DNA from: Pontibacillus salipaludis | GTDB taxonomy: Bacteria > Bacillota > Bacilli > Bacillales > BH030062 | Direction: 5' to 3' | DNA: 64,000 bases | Assembly: GCF_014642405.1 (NCBI RefSeq) | Contig: NZ_BMIN01000003.1 | Span: 186,001 to 250,000, forward strand | Part shown: positions 28,691-37,957 of the stretch, in pieces | Layout: each line of letters begins with the position of its first letter | Position numbering within the stretch: position 1 is the first letter of the stretch | Notes under the pieces: model-generated | What the model saw: the letters and a program-made list of their open reading frames with translations, nothing else | What the model was told of the DNA's origin: nothing | Databases searched by the model: none | Program-made: the position numbers and the translations under genes

Positions 28691-29320
28691 GTGGATTTAA
28701 CACAGCGGCAAGAACACATTATTGAGATTGTGAAAGAGAACGGTCCTATTACGGGTGAAAATATAGCGGAGCGTCTTAGCTTAACAAGAGCAACACTCCG
28801 CCCTGATTTAGCTATACTCACAATGGCGGGTTATTTAGATGCAAGACCAAGGGTTGGTTACTTTTATACAGGTAAGACTGGCTCTGAGCTTCTTACTGAG
28901 AAATTAAAAAAGTTTAAGGTTCAAGATTTTCAATCTATTCCCGTTGTCGTGCACGAGAATGTTTCTGTTTATGATGCGATATGTACCATGTTTTTAGAGG
29001 ATGTTGGAACGCTTTTCGTGGTCAATGATCATGCCAAGTTAGTAGGTGTTTTATCTCGTAAAGATTTACTACGCGCAAGTATAGGAAATCAGGATTTACG
29101 GGAGATTCCCGTTCATATTATAATGACAAGGATGCCTAATGTAACGATTTGTTATAAAGAGGATTTACTTTTAGAAGCGGGACAAATGCTAATCGATAAG
29201 CAAATTGATGCACTACCTGTGGTGAAAAATGATGAAGATGGTTATGAAGTAATTGGACGACTAACAAAAACGAATTTAACGAAAGCATTAGTAGAACTAG
29301 GTCGTGATGAACGGATCTAA
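28691..29320 (+). CDS. ccpN: CcpN, catabolite repressor of gluconeogenic genes (YqzB)
   Basis: 209 aa. An N-terminal winged helix (QRQEHIIEIVKENGPITGEN, then LTRATLRPDLAIL) is followed by two CBS domains (VYDAICTMFLEDVGTLFVV and a second one around MLIDKQIDALPVV). CcpN represses gapB and pckA under glycolytic conditions in B. subtilis. GTG 28691 follows AAGAGGTGGTG. yqfL is 19 bp downstream, and the pair is conserved in Bacillus, where YqfL influences CcpN activity. Confidence 0.93.
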   Translation: MDLTQRQEHIIEIVKENGPITGENIAERLSLTRATLRPDLAILTMAGYLDARPRVGYFYTGKTGSELLTEKLKKFKVQDFQSIPVVVHENVSVYDAICTMFLEDVGTLFVVNDHAKLVGVLSRKDLLRASIGNQDLREIPVHIIMTRMPNVTICYKEDLLLEAGQMLIDKQIDALPVVKNDEDGYEVIGRLTKTNLTKALVELGRDERI

Positions 29321-29339
29321 GATGTGAGGAGGGGAAAGA

Positions 29340-30146
29340 ATGGGCAAACCAATTGTATATGTTGTGTCAGATTCAGTAGGAGAGACAGCAGAACTAGTTG
29401 TAAAAGCTTCTATAAGTCAGTTTAATAACAGTAATTTTGAAATCCAACGCATTCCGTATATTGAAGATAAAGCTACATTGAAAGAAGCGGTACTTCAAGC
29501 GAGAGATCACGAGGCAATGATTGGTTTTACACTAGTCATTCCTGAGTTCCGAGAATACTTATTGCAAGAAGCTAAAGCACATGGTGTAACAGCGATTGAT
29601 ATCATAGGTCCATTTATTGACCAAATCGAAAAACAGTACGGAAAGAAGCCTCGTTTAGAACCTGGTTTAGTGCATAAGTTAGATGAAGATTATTTTAAAC
29701 GTGTCGAAGCCATTGAATTTGCGGTCAAATATGACGATGGTAGAGACCCAAGAGGAATCTTGAAAGCAGACGTTGTCTTGATAGGTGTCTCAAGAACATC
29801 TAAGACTCCATTGTCTCAGTACTTGGCTCATAAACGATTAAAGGTAGCCAACGTTCCAATCGTTCCTGAAGTCGATCCTCCTGAAGAGCTTTTTAAAGTA
29901 AATCCTTCAAAGTGTATTGGTTTAAAAATCAGCGCTGAGAAGTTAAATGATATTCGAAAAGAGCGCTTGAAAGCTTTAGGATTGGACGACCAAGCTACTT
30001 ATGCTAATATGGAACGCATTCATCATGAGTTAGAACACTTTAATTCTGTGGTTGACCGTATAAATTGTGATGTAATTGATGTTTCAAATAAAGCTGTAGA
30101 AGAGACTGCTAATACAATTCTTAATCGTATCCATTCAAAATCGTAA
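29340..30146 (+). CDS. yqfL: YqfL, bifunctional kinase-pyrophosphorylase family regulatory protein
   Basis: 268 aa, full length for the DUF299 family. Members reversibly phosphorylate pyruvate-phosphate dikinase or PEP synthase. The P-loop-like [15 protein letters not shown] lies at about residues 149-163, and the N-terminal [14 protein letters not shown] is typical. In B. subtilis YqfL affects CcpN, and the adjacent ccpN supports a link to the pyruvate/PEP node. The start follows GAGGAGGGG. Confidence 0.92.
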   Translation: MGKPIVYVVSDSVGETAELVVKASISQFNNSNFEIQRIPYIEDKATLKEAVLQARDHEAMIGFTLVIPEFREYLLQEAKAHGVTAIDIIGPFIDQIEKQYGKKPRLEPGLVHKLDEDYFKRVEAIEFAVKYDDGRDPRGILKADVVLIGVSRTSKTPLSQYLAHKRLKVANVPIVPEVDPPEELFKVNPSKCIGLKISAEKLNDIRKERLKALGLDDQATYANMERIHHELEHFNSVVDRINCDVIDVSNKAVEETANTILNRIHSKS

Positions 30147-30149
30147 AAC

Positions 30150-30178
30150 AAAACACAGGTTGTGCGCCTGTGTTTTCT
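30150..30178 (+). terminator. Terminator after yqfL
   Basis: AAAACACAGG paired with CCTGTGTTTT. Confidence 0.82.
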
Positions 30179-30649
30179 CTTGCATTTATGACGATATAGT
30201 GTAAAATTATCCGCTCTTTTAACAAAAAAATCGTGGTAATTGAATCTTTGTTGTATTATAATTGTATTTTGTGAAAAAATGTTTCTATGGTTTGCGTAAG
30301 GAAATAGTGGGGAATGGATGCTATGTCCCGTAATTTGAGTAGAAGGAATGACTTTTCAGAAAGTTAAAACTTATATTCTTAGAGAAGGAATCCTGACAGG
30401 AATGTAGAATACATGACTATAGCCGGCATCCTTCTAGGAATTGTCGAAAGATACCTATTTGGGAGTCTCTTAGTTCTAAAGTAACGGGGAGGTCATCAAC
30501 ATCTCACGTTTCTTACGGATTGAAGGGACAACAAAGTAATCATATGACCTAAGGACTAGTGAGGATTTTGTGCAAGACTTGAAAAATCTTGTCGAATATT
30601 GAAGGGATTTTATGTTCCTTCTAGAATAAAAAGTAAACATGGTGATTGT
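30179..30649 (+). other. 471-bp gap / probable long dnaG leader with several inverted repeats
   Basis: No protein similarity was recognised; yqxD, present here in B. subtilis, is absent. A promoter-like site lies at 30234-30262. Downstream are TCCTG-a-CAGGA, an AGAAGGA...TCCTTCT pairing near 30382-30435, AGGTCAT...ATGACCT (about 30491-30548) and CAAGACTT-gaaa-AATCTTG (about 30573-30592). A 17-codon frame at 30314-30367 has no good RBS. Confidence 0.45.
30234..30262 (+). promoter_or_regulatory. Possible promoter for dnaG-sigA
   Basis: TGGTAA (30234-30239), 17-nt spacer, perfect TATAAT (30257-30262). The -35 is poor. The transcript would carry a leader of about 380 nt. Confidence 0.5.
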
Positions 30650-32473
30650 ATGTCTAACCGCATTCCAGAAAATATCATCGAGGAGATTAGAAACTCCAAC
30701 GACATTGTAGATGTTGTCGGTGAATACGTTCAACTTACAAAGAAAAGTCGGAATTATTTCGGCCTTTGTCCTTTTCATAATGAGAAAACTCCTTCTTTTT
30801 CCGTTTCTTCCGATAAGCAAATCTTTCATTGCTTTGGATGCGGAAAGGGTGGGAATGTTCTCACCTTTATTCGCGAGATCGAAGGCGTTTCCTTTCAGGA
30901 AGCGATCCGTATTCTTGCCGATAAAAGTGGCCATCATGTACCAGAACAGGACGCTGGTGATCAGGATCAATCTGATCCAAAGCATCAGGAAAATCAAACA
31001 CTCCTTGAGGCGCATGGCTGGTTAACTAAATTGTACCATCATTTGTTGCGACATACAAAAGAAGGTAAAGATGGATATGAGCATCTGAAAGAAAGAGGCC
31101 TATCTGATGAAGTGATTGATGCTTTTCAGTTAGGGTTCGCTCCAAACTCTAAAGAATTTACAATGAAATTCCTAGAGAATAAAGGATTCCATCCTCAAAC
31201 GATGGTTAAAGGAGGCTTGCTCTCATATCGAGAAGATGGTCATTACGGTGACCGTTTTAGAGGTAGAGTCATTTTTCCCATTCGAAACCATCAAGGGAAG
31301 ACGGTTGCATTTAGTGGACGTAGCGTAAATGGTGGCGAGCCTAAATACTTGAATAGCCCAGAGACGGATTTATTCCAAAAAGGGAAGTTACTTTATAATT
31401 TCGATTTAGCTCGTTCAGAGATACGAAAACAAAATGAAGTCGTCTTATTTGAAGGACAAATGGATGTTATATCTGCTTACCAAGGTGGTATTAAACATGG
31501 TATAGCCACATTAGGTACAGCTATCTCAGAACCGCAGGCCAAGTTAATACGTAGGTATGTGGAACGGGTAGTTGTGTGCTATGATGCTGACAGAGCAGGC
31601 CAAGATGCATCGTATAAAGCTGCTAACCTACTGAAAAAAGTAGGGTGTGATGTACGAGTTGCACAAATGAAAGAGGGGTCAGATCCTGATGAATATATAC
31701 GGTCACACGGAAGTGAAAGCTTTCGAAAACATGTACTAGATGCAGCAGTGACGTATATGGGATTTATGATAAACCACTTGAAGCAAGGGTTTAACTTAAA
31801 AAATGAAGGAGATCGGATTCAATACATCGAACGTGTGTTAGATGAGGTCTCTAAAATCAGTAAACCACTAGAGAGGGATCATTATCTTCGGGAACTAGCA
31901 GGCGAATATGATCTTTCAATTGATGTTTTAGAACAAGAAATCATAAATCGCCGAAAAAAGCAAGGGCTTGATAAGGATAAGAATCCTGAGACTAGCTATA
32001 CTAATAATTACAAAGAAACTTCTAGAAAGAAACAGAAATTGCTTCCAGCATTTCATAATGCTGAACGGCAATTGATCTATTATATGATGCATGATGCTTC
32101 TGTGTCTTATAAGGTACAGGAACAATTGGGCGGAGCTTTTAATTTAAATGAGCATCAAGTCATTGTGACATATCTTTACGCTTACTATGAGGAAGGTTAT
32201 GAAGCCAACCCTGGACAATTTATTGAACAATTACCAGATGCTTCATTACAAAGTTTAGTAAGTGAAATTGCTATGTTAAAGCTTCAACCTGACCTTAGTG
32301 ATGCGGAAGTCAATGATTATATACGTGTCATTTCTAACAAAAGAAGTGAACAAGAGAGCATTTCATCGCTTGAACTGGAACAGAAAGAAGCTGAACGTCA
32401 AAATGATCCAGTGAGAGCAGCGCAAATCGCAATGAGGATCATTGAGTTGAAGAAGCAGTTAAAATCTCAATAG
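30650..32473 (+). CDS. dnaG: DNA primase DnaG
   Basis: 607 aa. DnaG synthesises RNA primers at the fork. The N-terminal zinc ribbon has CPFHNEKTPSF and FHCFGCGKGGN (CHCC set, about residues 40-65). The catalytic core has GRVIFPIRNHQGK, the TOPRIM acidic motif VLFEGQMDVIS and VVCYDADRAGQDA. A DnaB-binding helical tail follows. ATG 30650 sits behind GGTGATTGT and matches family starts. It is followed by sigA, the conserved macromolecular-synthesis pair. Confidence 0.97.
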   Translation: MSNRIPENIIEEIRNSNDIVDVVGEYVQLTKKSRNYFGLCPFHNEKTPSFSVSSDKQIFHCFGCGKGGNVLTFIREIEGVSFQEAIRILADKSGHHVPEQDAGDQDQSDPKHQENQTLLEAHGWLTKLYHHLLRHTKEGKDGYEHLKERGLSDEVIDAFQLGFAPNSKEFTMKFLENKGFHPQTMVKGGLLSYREDGHYGDRFRGRVIFPIRNHQGKTVAFSGRSVNGGEPKYLNSPETDLFQKGKLLYNFDLARSEIRKQNEVVLFEGQMDVISAYQGGIKHGIATLGTAISEPQAKLIRRYVERVVVCYDADRAGQDASYKAANLLKKVGCDVRVAQMKEGSDPDEYIRSHGSESFRKHVLDAAVTYMGFMINHLKQGFNLKNEGDRIQYIERVLDEVSKISKPLERDHYLRELAGEYDLSIDVLEQEIINRRKKQGLDKDKNPETSYTNNYKETSRKKQKLLPAFHNAERQLIYYMMHDASVSYKVQEQLGGAFNLNEHQVIVTYLYAYYEEGYEANPGQFIEQLPDASLQSLVSEIAMLKLQPDLSDAEVNDYIRVISNKRSEQESISSLELEQKEAERQNDPVRAAQIAMRIIELKKQLKSQ

Positions 32474-32509
32474 TTTGGTATAGAAGGAAGTTTGGAAGGA
32501 GGGGGACTC

Positions 32510-33634
32510 ATGGCAGAGCAAAAGCAGCCATCAAGTTCAAAATCAACAGAGAATGAGCTAACCCTAGAACAGGCGAAGGAACAGGTGCTTGAATTAGGGA
32601 AAAAGCGTGGTATTTTAGCTTATGAAGAAGTAGCTGAACGCTTATCCAGTTATGAGCTAGATTCAGAAGCCATGGATGAGTTTTATGAATATCTAAGTGA
32701 TCAGGGTGTCGAAATTATCGGTGACTCTGAAGCAGACCCAAGCATGAAACAACTGGATAAAGAAGAAGAGTTTGATTTAAATGATTTAAGCGTCCCGCCT
32801 GGGGTGAAGATCAATGACCCTGTACGTATGTATTTAAAAGAGATTGGTCGTGTGGACCTATTATCTGCTGAAGAAGAGATCAACCTTGCACAACGTATAG
32901 AAAATGGCGACGAAGAGGCTAAACGACGTTTAGCTGAAGCCAACCTTCGTCTTGTAGTAAGTATTGCGAAACGTTATGTTGGTAGAGGTATGTTGTTCCT
33001 TGATTTAATTCAAGAAGGGAACATGGGTCTGATCAAAGCTGTTGAAAAATTCGATTACCGTAAAGGTTACAAATTCAGTACGTATGCAACATGGTGGATT
33101 CGTCAGGCAATTACACGTGCTATTGCAGACCAGGCCCGTACAATTCGTATTCCGGTTCACATGGTTGAGACCATTAACAAATTAATTCGTGTGCAGCGTC
33201 AATTGCTACAAGATCTTGGTCGTGAGCCAATTCCTGAAGAAATCGCAGAAGAAATGGAACTCACACCGGATAAGGTAAGAGAAATCTTGAAAATTGCTCA
33301 AGAACCTGTGTCATTAGAAACTCCAATTGGTGAAGAAGATGACTCTCACTTAGGAGATTTCATTGAAGACCAGGAAGCTACCTCCCCATCTGATCATGCA
33401 GCTTATGAGTTGTTAAAGGAACAACTAGAAGATGTTCTTGACACATTAACGGATCGTGAAGAAAACGTTCTTCGCTTGCGCTTTGGCTTGGACGATGGCC
33501 GTACACGAACACTTGAAGAAGTGGGGAAAGTGTTTGGTGTTACACGTGAACGAATCCGTCAAATTGAAGCAAAAGCACTTCGTAAATTACGTCACCCTAG
33601 TCGTAGCAAACGATTAAAGGATTTCTTGGAATAG
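32510..33634 (+). CDS. sigA: RNA polymerase principal sigma factor SigA (RpoD)
   Basis: 374 aa. Region 1.1 is at the N-terminus ([20 protein letters not shown]). Region 1.2 is [16 protein letters not shown]. Region 2 has [56 protein letters not shown] within it, and region 4 ends with [24 protein letters not shown] 32510 follows GGAAGGAGGGGG. It is 36 bp downstream of dnaG and therefore probably cotranscribed. Its terminator overlaps the leader of the following membrane protein. Confidence 0.99.
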   Translation: MAEQKQPSSSKSTENELTLEQAKEQVLELGKKRGILAYEEVAERLSSYELDSEAMDEFYEYLSDQGVEIIGDSEADPSMKQLDKEEEFDLNDLSVPPGVKINDPVRMYLKEIGRVDLLSAEEEINLAQRIENGDEEAKRRLAEANLRLVVSIAKRYVGRGMLFLDLIQEGNMGLIKAVEKFDYRKGYKFSTYATWWIRQAITRAIADQARTIRIPVHMVETINKLIRVQRQLLQDLGREPIPEEIAEEMELTPDKVREILKIAQEPVSLETPIGEEDDSHLGDFIEDQEATSPSDHAAYELLKEQLEDVLDTLTDREENVLRLRFGLDDGRTRTLEEVGKVFGVTRERIRQIEAKALRKLRHPSRSKRLKDFLE

Positions 33635-33665
33635 AGTAAATTGATAATGCCATAAACAACTCAGT

Positions 33666-33707
33666 CATTGTGTACCTAAACAGGTGCACAGTGGCTGTGT
33701 ATTTTTT
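33666..33707 (+). terminator. Terminator after sigA
   Basis: CATTGTGTACCT-aaac-AGGTGCACAGTG, then a T6 run. Confidence 0.8.
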
Positions 33708-33735
33708 ATCCTTGATTCTCAAGGGGTGTAGCGTA

Positions 33736-34272
33736 TTGGAAGACACACGGAAACGAGTTATTGTAAAGGAAATTCAGTACTGGAAAAACCATCAGTTGCT
33801 TCCTAAGGAATATTGCGATTTCTTGCTTGCTTTATATACTGAAGGAGAGGAAGATATATCGTCAGATAAGAAAGCGTTTCCGCGTAGATCGTGGTTCACT
33901 TTCATCTGTGTTATGATTCTGTTATCGCTTCTTCCGAGTTCGTTTCTTGTCATTTATTTTACTGAAATATCCATGCTAATGCAAACCGGTTTACATTTGA
34001 TTTTTTTCACCTTTACTGCATTTGGATATTGGTATTTTAAGAAGGCAAACTCCATTTATGTACATATCGCAATCATTGTTTTCTTATTAATTCTATTCAT
34101 ATTTTCTGTTTATCTAGTGCAACTAAGTGTTCAGCAAATGATTCTCCTTCATATAACTATTTTATTTAATTGTATATTATGGATATTTGCAGGAGTTTGG
34201 AAGAAAGTATTTTACCTTATTGCATCAGGTATTATAGGCATTGTAATGTGGCTATTATTTATCTTTTTTTAG
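33736..34272 (+). CDS. Uncharacterised five-to-six-helix membrane protein downstream of sigA
   Basis: 178 aa. A cytoplasmic-looking N-terminus (about 55 residues, VKEIQYWKNHQLLPKEYCDFLLALY) precedes about six hydrophobic segments that fill the rest of the protein, which is extremely rich in Ile, Leu and Phe. The soluble part faintly resembles the start of DUF2157 proteins, but I would not assign it. TTG 33736 is chosen because AAGGGGTG lies 7 bp upstream; the open frame extends to 33670 through the sigA terminator, which makes an earlier start unlikely. It stands between sigA and cccA, and no function can be inferred. Confidence 0.7.
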   Translation: MEDTRKRVIVKEIQYWKNHQLLPKEYCDFLLALYTEGEEDISSDKKAFPRRSWFTFICVMILLSLLPSSFLVIYFTEISMLMQTGLHLIFFTFTAFGYWYFKKANSIYVHIAIIVFLLILFIFSVYLVQLSVQQMILLHITILFNCILWIFAGVWKKVFYLIASGIIGIVMWLLFIFF

Positions 34273-34373
34273 AATTAACATCTTTTTCCCTTTTCTATAG
34301 TAGCGTTTTCAAGTAAAATATATGTAGTTTGTCCTAACCGTGGAAATGGGGATTACATAAGGAGGAAATAAGC

Positions 34374-34757
34374 ATGAAACGAAACCCAGTTATGCCTTAT
34401 GCTTTAATTGCTGTACTTGGTATAACCCTTATGATTATTATTGGTTTTGTAGGATTAAACCAAATGGATCAAGCGGAAGAAGGTAAAGAAGGCGAAGGGG
34501 AGAAAACAGCTCAAGAAGGTGGAAGTGGCGATGCAGGCGCTGCTAATCCTGAAGAAATTTACTCTCAGACGTGTGCAGGATGTCACGGGCAAGATCTATC
34601 AGGTCAAGTTGGACCTAACCTTCAAACCATCGGAAGTAAGCTTTCCAAAGAAGATATCAAAGGGATTATTCAAAATGGTCAAGGCGGAATGCCTGCTCAG
34701 AACTTGAATGCTGAAAAGACAGAAGCTGTAGCGAAGTGGCTATCTGAAAAGAAATAA
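34374..34757 (+). CDS. cccA: Cytochrome c550 (CccA), membrane-anchored
   Basis: 127 aa. An N-terminal membrane anchor (about residues 9-29) and an acidic, Gly/Glu-rich linker lead to a single c-type cytochrome domain. The heme attachment motif CAGCH lies at about residues 68-72, and the distal methionine is in GGMPAQNL. It acts in electron transfer on the outer face of the membrane, probably to a cytochrome c oxidase. The RBS is AAGGAGGAAAT. It follows sigA in Bacillus too and ends at a strong terminator. Confidence 0.95.
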   Translation: MKRNPVMPYALIAVLGITLMIIIGFVGLNQMDQAEEGKEGEGEKTAQEGGSGDAGAANPEEIYSQTCAGCHGQDLSGQVGPNLQTIGSKLSKEDIKGIIQNGQGGMPAQNLNAEKTEAVAKWLSEKK

Positions 34758-34763
34758 TGAATG

Positions 34764-34803
34764 AAGAAAAGCTTTCCGCTTTAGCGGAAGGCTTTTCTTT
34801 TTT
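34764..34803 (+). terminator. Terminator after cccA
   Basis: GAAAAGCTTTCCGCT-tt-AGCGGAAGGCTTTTC and T6; one mismatch in the stem. Confidence 0.9.
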
Positions 34804-34931
34804 ATAGATGATAAACAGTCGGATGCACGCAACCTACTTTTAGTCCTTGCTAATGATTTGGGTATTAATTTTGAATACTCGAAGCTGAGACAATTTATTG
34901 TGTGTGGGGCCGTTATGTTTAATGAGAGTTT

Positions 34932-35056
34932 GGGGTGTCTGGGGAACGACTCGCTTTCCACGGGCGAGCTGTCGAGCCTCCTCATTCGCTTTGCTCATTC
35001 CGGGGTCTCGTCGACCTCTTTCTCCCATAGGAGTCTCCCCGTTCCCCAGACACCCC
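34932..35056. repeat. Repeat family C, compact copy C5
   Basis: 125 bp with the same perfect 17-bp ends as C4 (GGGGTGTCTGGGGAACG and its complement), but the interior lies in the opposite orientation to C4. Its upstream tail (ACTCGAAGCTGAGA, then GTGGGGCCGTTATGTTT, 34877-34921) recurs beside C1, C4 and C8. The hairpin arm reads CTCCCATAGGAG where C4 has CTCCTGCGGGAG. Confidence 0.88.
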
Positions 35057-35126
35057 TTATCAAAAGTGGTAGAACGGCCCCGCTGCTTGAGTGTTGCTGT
35101 TGCTGCATTGAATCTACATTTGGCTT

Positions 35127-35420
35127 GTTTCCGTATCTCCTAATATAGAAAAGGAGGGCCTGGAAACTGCGAGACTCCCGTGGACGGCAGAAGAGTCAAT
35201 CTAGTTCCGGCACCACACGATGTGGGGTCGTTCGATGTTGTCACAGGATGTGACGATCCTAGTCGAACTTTCTTTTATCCCTAGGCCCACGCCTGCACTT
35301 TTTTAATCTAGGTGAGACCCCGGAGTCCGGCTTTGCTGGGTGAGGAGGCTCACCAGCTCCCCGCATAAAAGCGAGTGGTTTCCGAGACCCACCTTACGCT
35401 CAATTAAAATAAACGGAAAC
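35127..35420. repeat. Composite repeat C6 carrying an A4 module
   Basis: The outer stem GTTTCCGT (35127-35134) with ACGGAAAC (35413-35420) is identical to that of C3. Inside, between two CTAG sequences (35201 and 35308), a shell begins TTCCGGC and ends GCCTGCACTTTT, exactly like B3, but its core is the A double hairpin (35209-35272). The A4 stem is GTTCGAT/GTCGAAC (G-U at one pair) and the inner hairpin GTCAC-aggat-GTGAC. The rest of the 34.8-35.58 kb gap holds no gene. Confidence 0.88.
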
Positions 35421-35580
35421 ATTCTCTCAACTTCGAGTCTTCTGCATAAGTGGGCTCATATGGAACACCTTGACTGGAGTCGTTTTATGTTGGAAAAGAT
35501 GCTAACCTAGAAAATGTCTTGTACTTTTTATGCGTGGTGTGGTAAGACTATTAATAGATTTCAGTAAAGTGGTGAGATAA

Positions 35581-36291
35581 TTGAAACAAACAGAACTTTC
35601 GAGAAGATTAAAAGCGGTAGCCTCATTTGTCTACAAAGGGGCTACATTTGCAGATATTGGTTCAGACCATGCTTATTTGCCTGCTTATGTGTGTGAGCGT
35701 GACCCTGATGCTCGAGCTATTGCCGGAGAGGTGAATGATGGTCCATTTCAGTCTGCTCAGTCCCATATCAACAAGCAACAGTTAAATGATAGGGTAACGG
35801 TCAGAAAAGGAAATGGTCTTGCTGTATTAAATGAGAATGAAGTTGAACTTGTAACAATCGCTGGAATGGGCGGAAAATTGATTAAGACCATTTTAGAGGA
35901 AGGCAAAGAAAAGCTAGGGAAGGTGCAAAGGATTATCGCCCAGCCCAATTTAGATGCTCAAGTCGTCCGTTTATGGTTCTTACATAATGGATATGAGCTT
36001 ATTGAAGAGACAATTATTGAAGAAGATGGACATATCTATGAAGTCTTGATAGGGGATCGTAGTGAGGCTCCATGGAAGCCTTACGGGGTAGACCGTGAAA
36101 AAGAGCTTCTATTCGGTCCTTTTTTGCGAAAAGAACAGTCGGAACCGTTTATTTCTAAATGGCAAGGGGAAGCTGACAAATTACAGTTTGTCTTAAATCA
36201 AATGAAGCAGGCGAAGCAACCAGATCTCGATAAAGTGAAAGAATTCGAAACCCAATATAATTGGATACAGGAGGAGATCACGAATGAGTAA
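35581..36291 (+). CDS. trmK: tRNA (adenine22-N1)-methyltransferase TrmK (YqfN)
   Basis: 236 aa. TrmK makes m1A22 in tRNA, a Gram-positive-specific modification. The Rossmann SAM motif is ATFADIGSDHAYLPAY (about residues 21-36). VTIAGMGGKLI and IAQPNLDAQVVRLWF contain the conserved catalytic motif region. The start is TTG 35581 behind GTGGTGAGAT. Its last 8 bases overlap nif3, the conserved Bacillus arrangement downstream of sigA and cccA. Confidence 0.94.
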   Translation: MKQTELSRRLKAVASFVYKGATFADIGSDHAYLPAYVCERDPDARAIAGEVNDGPFQSAQSHINKQQLNDRVTVRKGNGLAVLNENEVELVTIAGMGGKLIKTILEEGKEKLGKVQRIIAQPNLDAQVVRLWFLHNGYELIEETIIEEDGHIYEVLIGDRSEAPWKPYGVDREKELLFGPFLRKEQSEPFISKWQGEADKLQFVLNQMKQAKQPDLDKVKEFETQYNWIQEEITNE

Positions 36292-37405
36292 AGTAGCAAC
36301 AGGTCAAGATATTATCAAATGGTTTGAAGAGTGGAGTCCTAAGCAGCTAGCTTTTGATGGAGATCCTGTGGGCCTTCATGTCGGGACATTGAATAAGAAG
36401 GTAAACAAGGTGATGGTAACGCTAGACGTATTAGAGAACGTGGTTGATGAAGCTATAGAGAACAATGTAGATTTAATCATAGCGCACCATCCATTGCTTT
36501 TTAAACCTCTAAAACAAGTGAGTCCAGATAATGAAAAAGGTAGGATTGTTCAAAAACTTATCAAACATGATATTACAGTTTACGCTGCTCATACGAACTT
36601 GGATGTAGCTTGGGGTGGCGTTAACGATGCTATGTGTGAAGCGTTAGGTGTAAGTGTTAAAGATGTGTTGATTGAAACAGAGAGAGAACGTCTTTATAAA
36701 GTTGTAGTATTTGTTCCACAAACTCATGAGAATGAAGTGAGAGAAGCTCTTGGAAATGCTGGAGCTGGACATATCGGAAACTACAGCCACTGTACTTTCC
36801 AAACACCTGGGGTTGGAGCATTTAAACCGGAAGTAGATACTGATCCTTACATAGGTACTCAAGGAGAGATAGAAAAAGTAGATGAAGTGCGCATGGAAAC
36901 TATCGTACCCCAATCTGGATTGAAAACAGTCCTAAAAGCAATGGAAGAAGCCCATCCTTATGAAGAGGTAGCTTACGATGTGTATCCTTTAGAGCTTCAG
37001 GGTGAAAAGAAAGGGTTAGGTCGTTTGGCAGAATTAGATGAACCTATGACGCTTGAATCATTTGCCGAACGCGTAAAAGAAGCCTTTGACGTACCAGCTT
37101 TACGTTTAGTCGGGGATAAGAAAAAAATGATAAAGAATGTGGCCGTATTGGGGGGAGATGGAAATAAGTATATCTCTGCTGCTAAACGTAAGGGAGCAGA
37201 TGTATTTGTAACTGGCGATTTATACTTCCATGTAGCACATGATGCTCTTGGGATGGGGTTAAATGTAATAGACCCGGGACACCATGTAGAAAAGGTTATG
37301 AAGAAAGTTGTGCATGATTTTCTTAAGGAGAAATTTGAACAAAAACAAATTTCAACAGACGTAATGATTTCAGAAGCTCATACAGAACCATTTCAGTTTA
37401 TGTAA
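36284..37405 (+). CDS. yqfO: Nif3-like dinuclear metal center protein (YqfO)
   Basis: 373 aa, the long form of the family with an inserted PII-like (CutA1-like) domain. Metal ligands are in IAHHPLLFKPL (about residues 65-75), AHTNLDVAWGG, and the C-terminal DPGHHVEK motif. The middle region (LYKVVVFVPQTHENEVREAL to HPYEEVAYDVYPL) is the insert. Family members form toroidal hexamers; a GTP cyclohydrolase-like role has been proposed but remains uncertain. It overlaps trmK by 8 bp and follows AGGAGATCACG. Confidence 0.93.
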   Translation: MSKVATGQDIIKWFEEWSPKQLAFDGDPVGLHVGTLNKKVNKVMVTLDVLENVVDEAIENNVDLIIAHHPLLFKPLKQVSPDNEKGRIVQKLIKHDITVYAAHTNLDVAWGGVNDAMCEALGVSVKDVLIETERERLYKVVVFVPQTHENEVREALGNAGAGHIGNYSHCTFQTPGVGAFKPEVDTDPYIGTQGEIEKVDEVRMETIVPQSGLKTVLKAMEEAHPYEEVAYDVYPLELQGEKKGLGRLAELDEPMTLESFAERVKEAFDVPALRLVGDKKKMIKNVAVLGGDGNKYISAAKRKGADVFVTGDLYFHVAHDALGMGLNVIDPGHHVEKVMKKVVHDFLKEKFEQKQISTDVMISEAHTEPFQFM

Positions 37406-37422
37406 AAGGAGGCATGTGTACT

Positions 37423-37920
37423 ATGCCATGGATTAAACCAGCTAAACAAAGTGAGATTAAACAAATGGAAGCTCTAAGTCATTTAGAACAACCGCTGCCT
37501 TTATTCAACAGACTTATTGCGAAAAGTCCTTCACTATTAGAAGCGTTTGCACCTGTTCAACAAGCTGTCAAAGAAACGTTTCTAACAGAAGTTCAACGCG
37601 AAACGCTTATCACTTTTGTTTCTATGCATAATGGTTGTGAATTTTGTAAGGAAAGCCATAGTCAGTTGTTGATCGAGCTTACAGGAGATAAAGATATACT
37701 TTCAAAGCTTTCTTCTTTTGAAGAAGGTTATTTCGATCAACCATTAACTTTGATGCTACGATATGCTCAGAAATTAATAGCTAAGCCAGTTCAAGTGGAA
37801 AAGAAAGATGTGGAAGCGTTAAAAAATGTAGGGTTATCTGATAAAGAGATTGTAGAACTGAATCACGTAATTGCCTATACAAGCTACACGAATCAAATAT
37901 CAATAGGTCTTGGCTTATAA
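37423..37920 (+). CDS. AhpD-like / carboxymuconolactone decarboxylase-family protein
   Basis: 165 aa, all helical. The redox-type AhpD signature NGCEFCKESHS (CxxC followed by His) lies at about residues 66-76, preceded by a TEVQRETLITF helix. Such proteins act as peroxidase-linked reductants or are uncharacterised. ATG 37423 is preferred: AAAGGAGG is 10 bp upstream, whereas ATG 37414 touches it. It follows nif3 by 17 bp, so it is probably in the same transcript, and ends at a terminator shared with ispH. I do not know of it at this place in B. subtilis. Confidence 0.85.
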   Translation: MPWIKPAKQSEIKQMEALSHLEQPLPLFNRLIAKSPSLLEAFAPVQQAVKETFLTEVQRETLITFVSMHNGCEFCKESHSQLLIELTGDKDILSKLSSFEEGYFDQPLTLMLRYAQKLIAKPVQVEKKDVEALKNVGLSDKEIVELNHVIAYTSYTNQISIGLGL

Positions 37921-37924
37921 GATT

Positions 37925-37956
37925 AAAAAAGGATGCCACAATGGGCATCCTTTTTT
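37925..37956. terminator. Bidirectional terminator between ahpD-like gene and ispH
   Basis: AAAAAAGGATGCC paired with GGCATCCTTTTTT, perfect, serving both converging genes. Confidence 0.9.
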
Positions 37957-37957
37957 G

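Noticed and set aside
30314-30367. 17-codon leader peptide ahead of dnaG
   Set aside because: The purine-rich stretch touches the start codon so RBS spacing is wrong, and the peptide shows no regulatory codon pattern.
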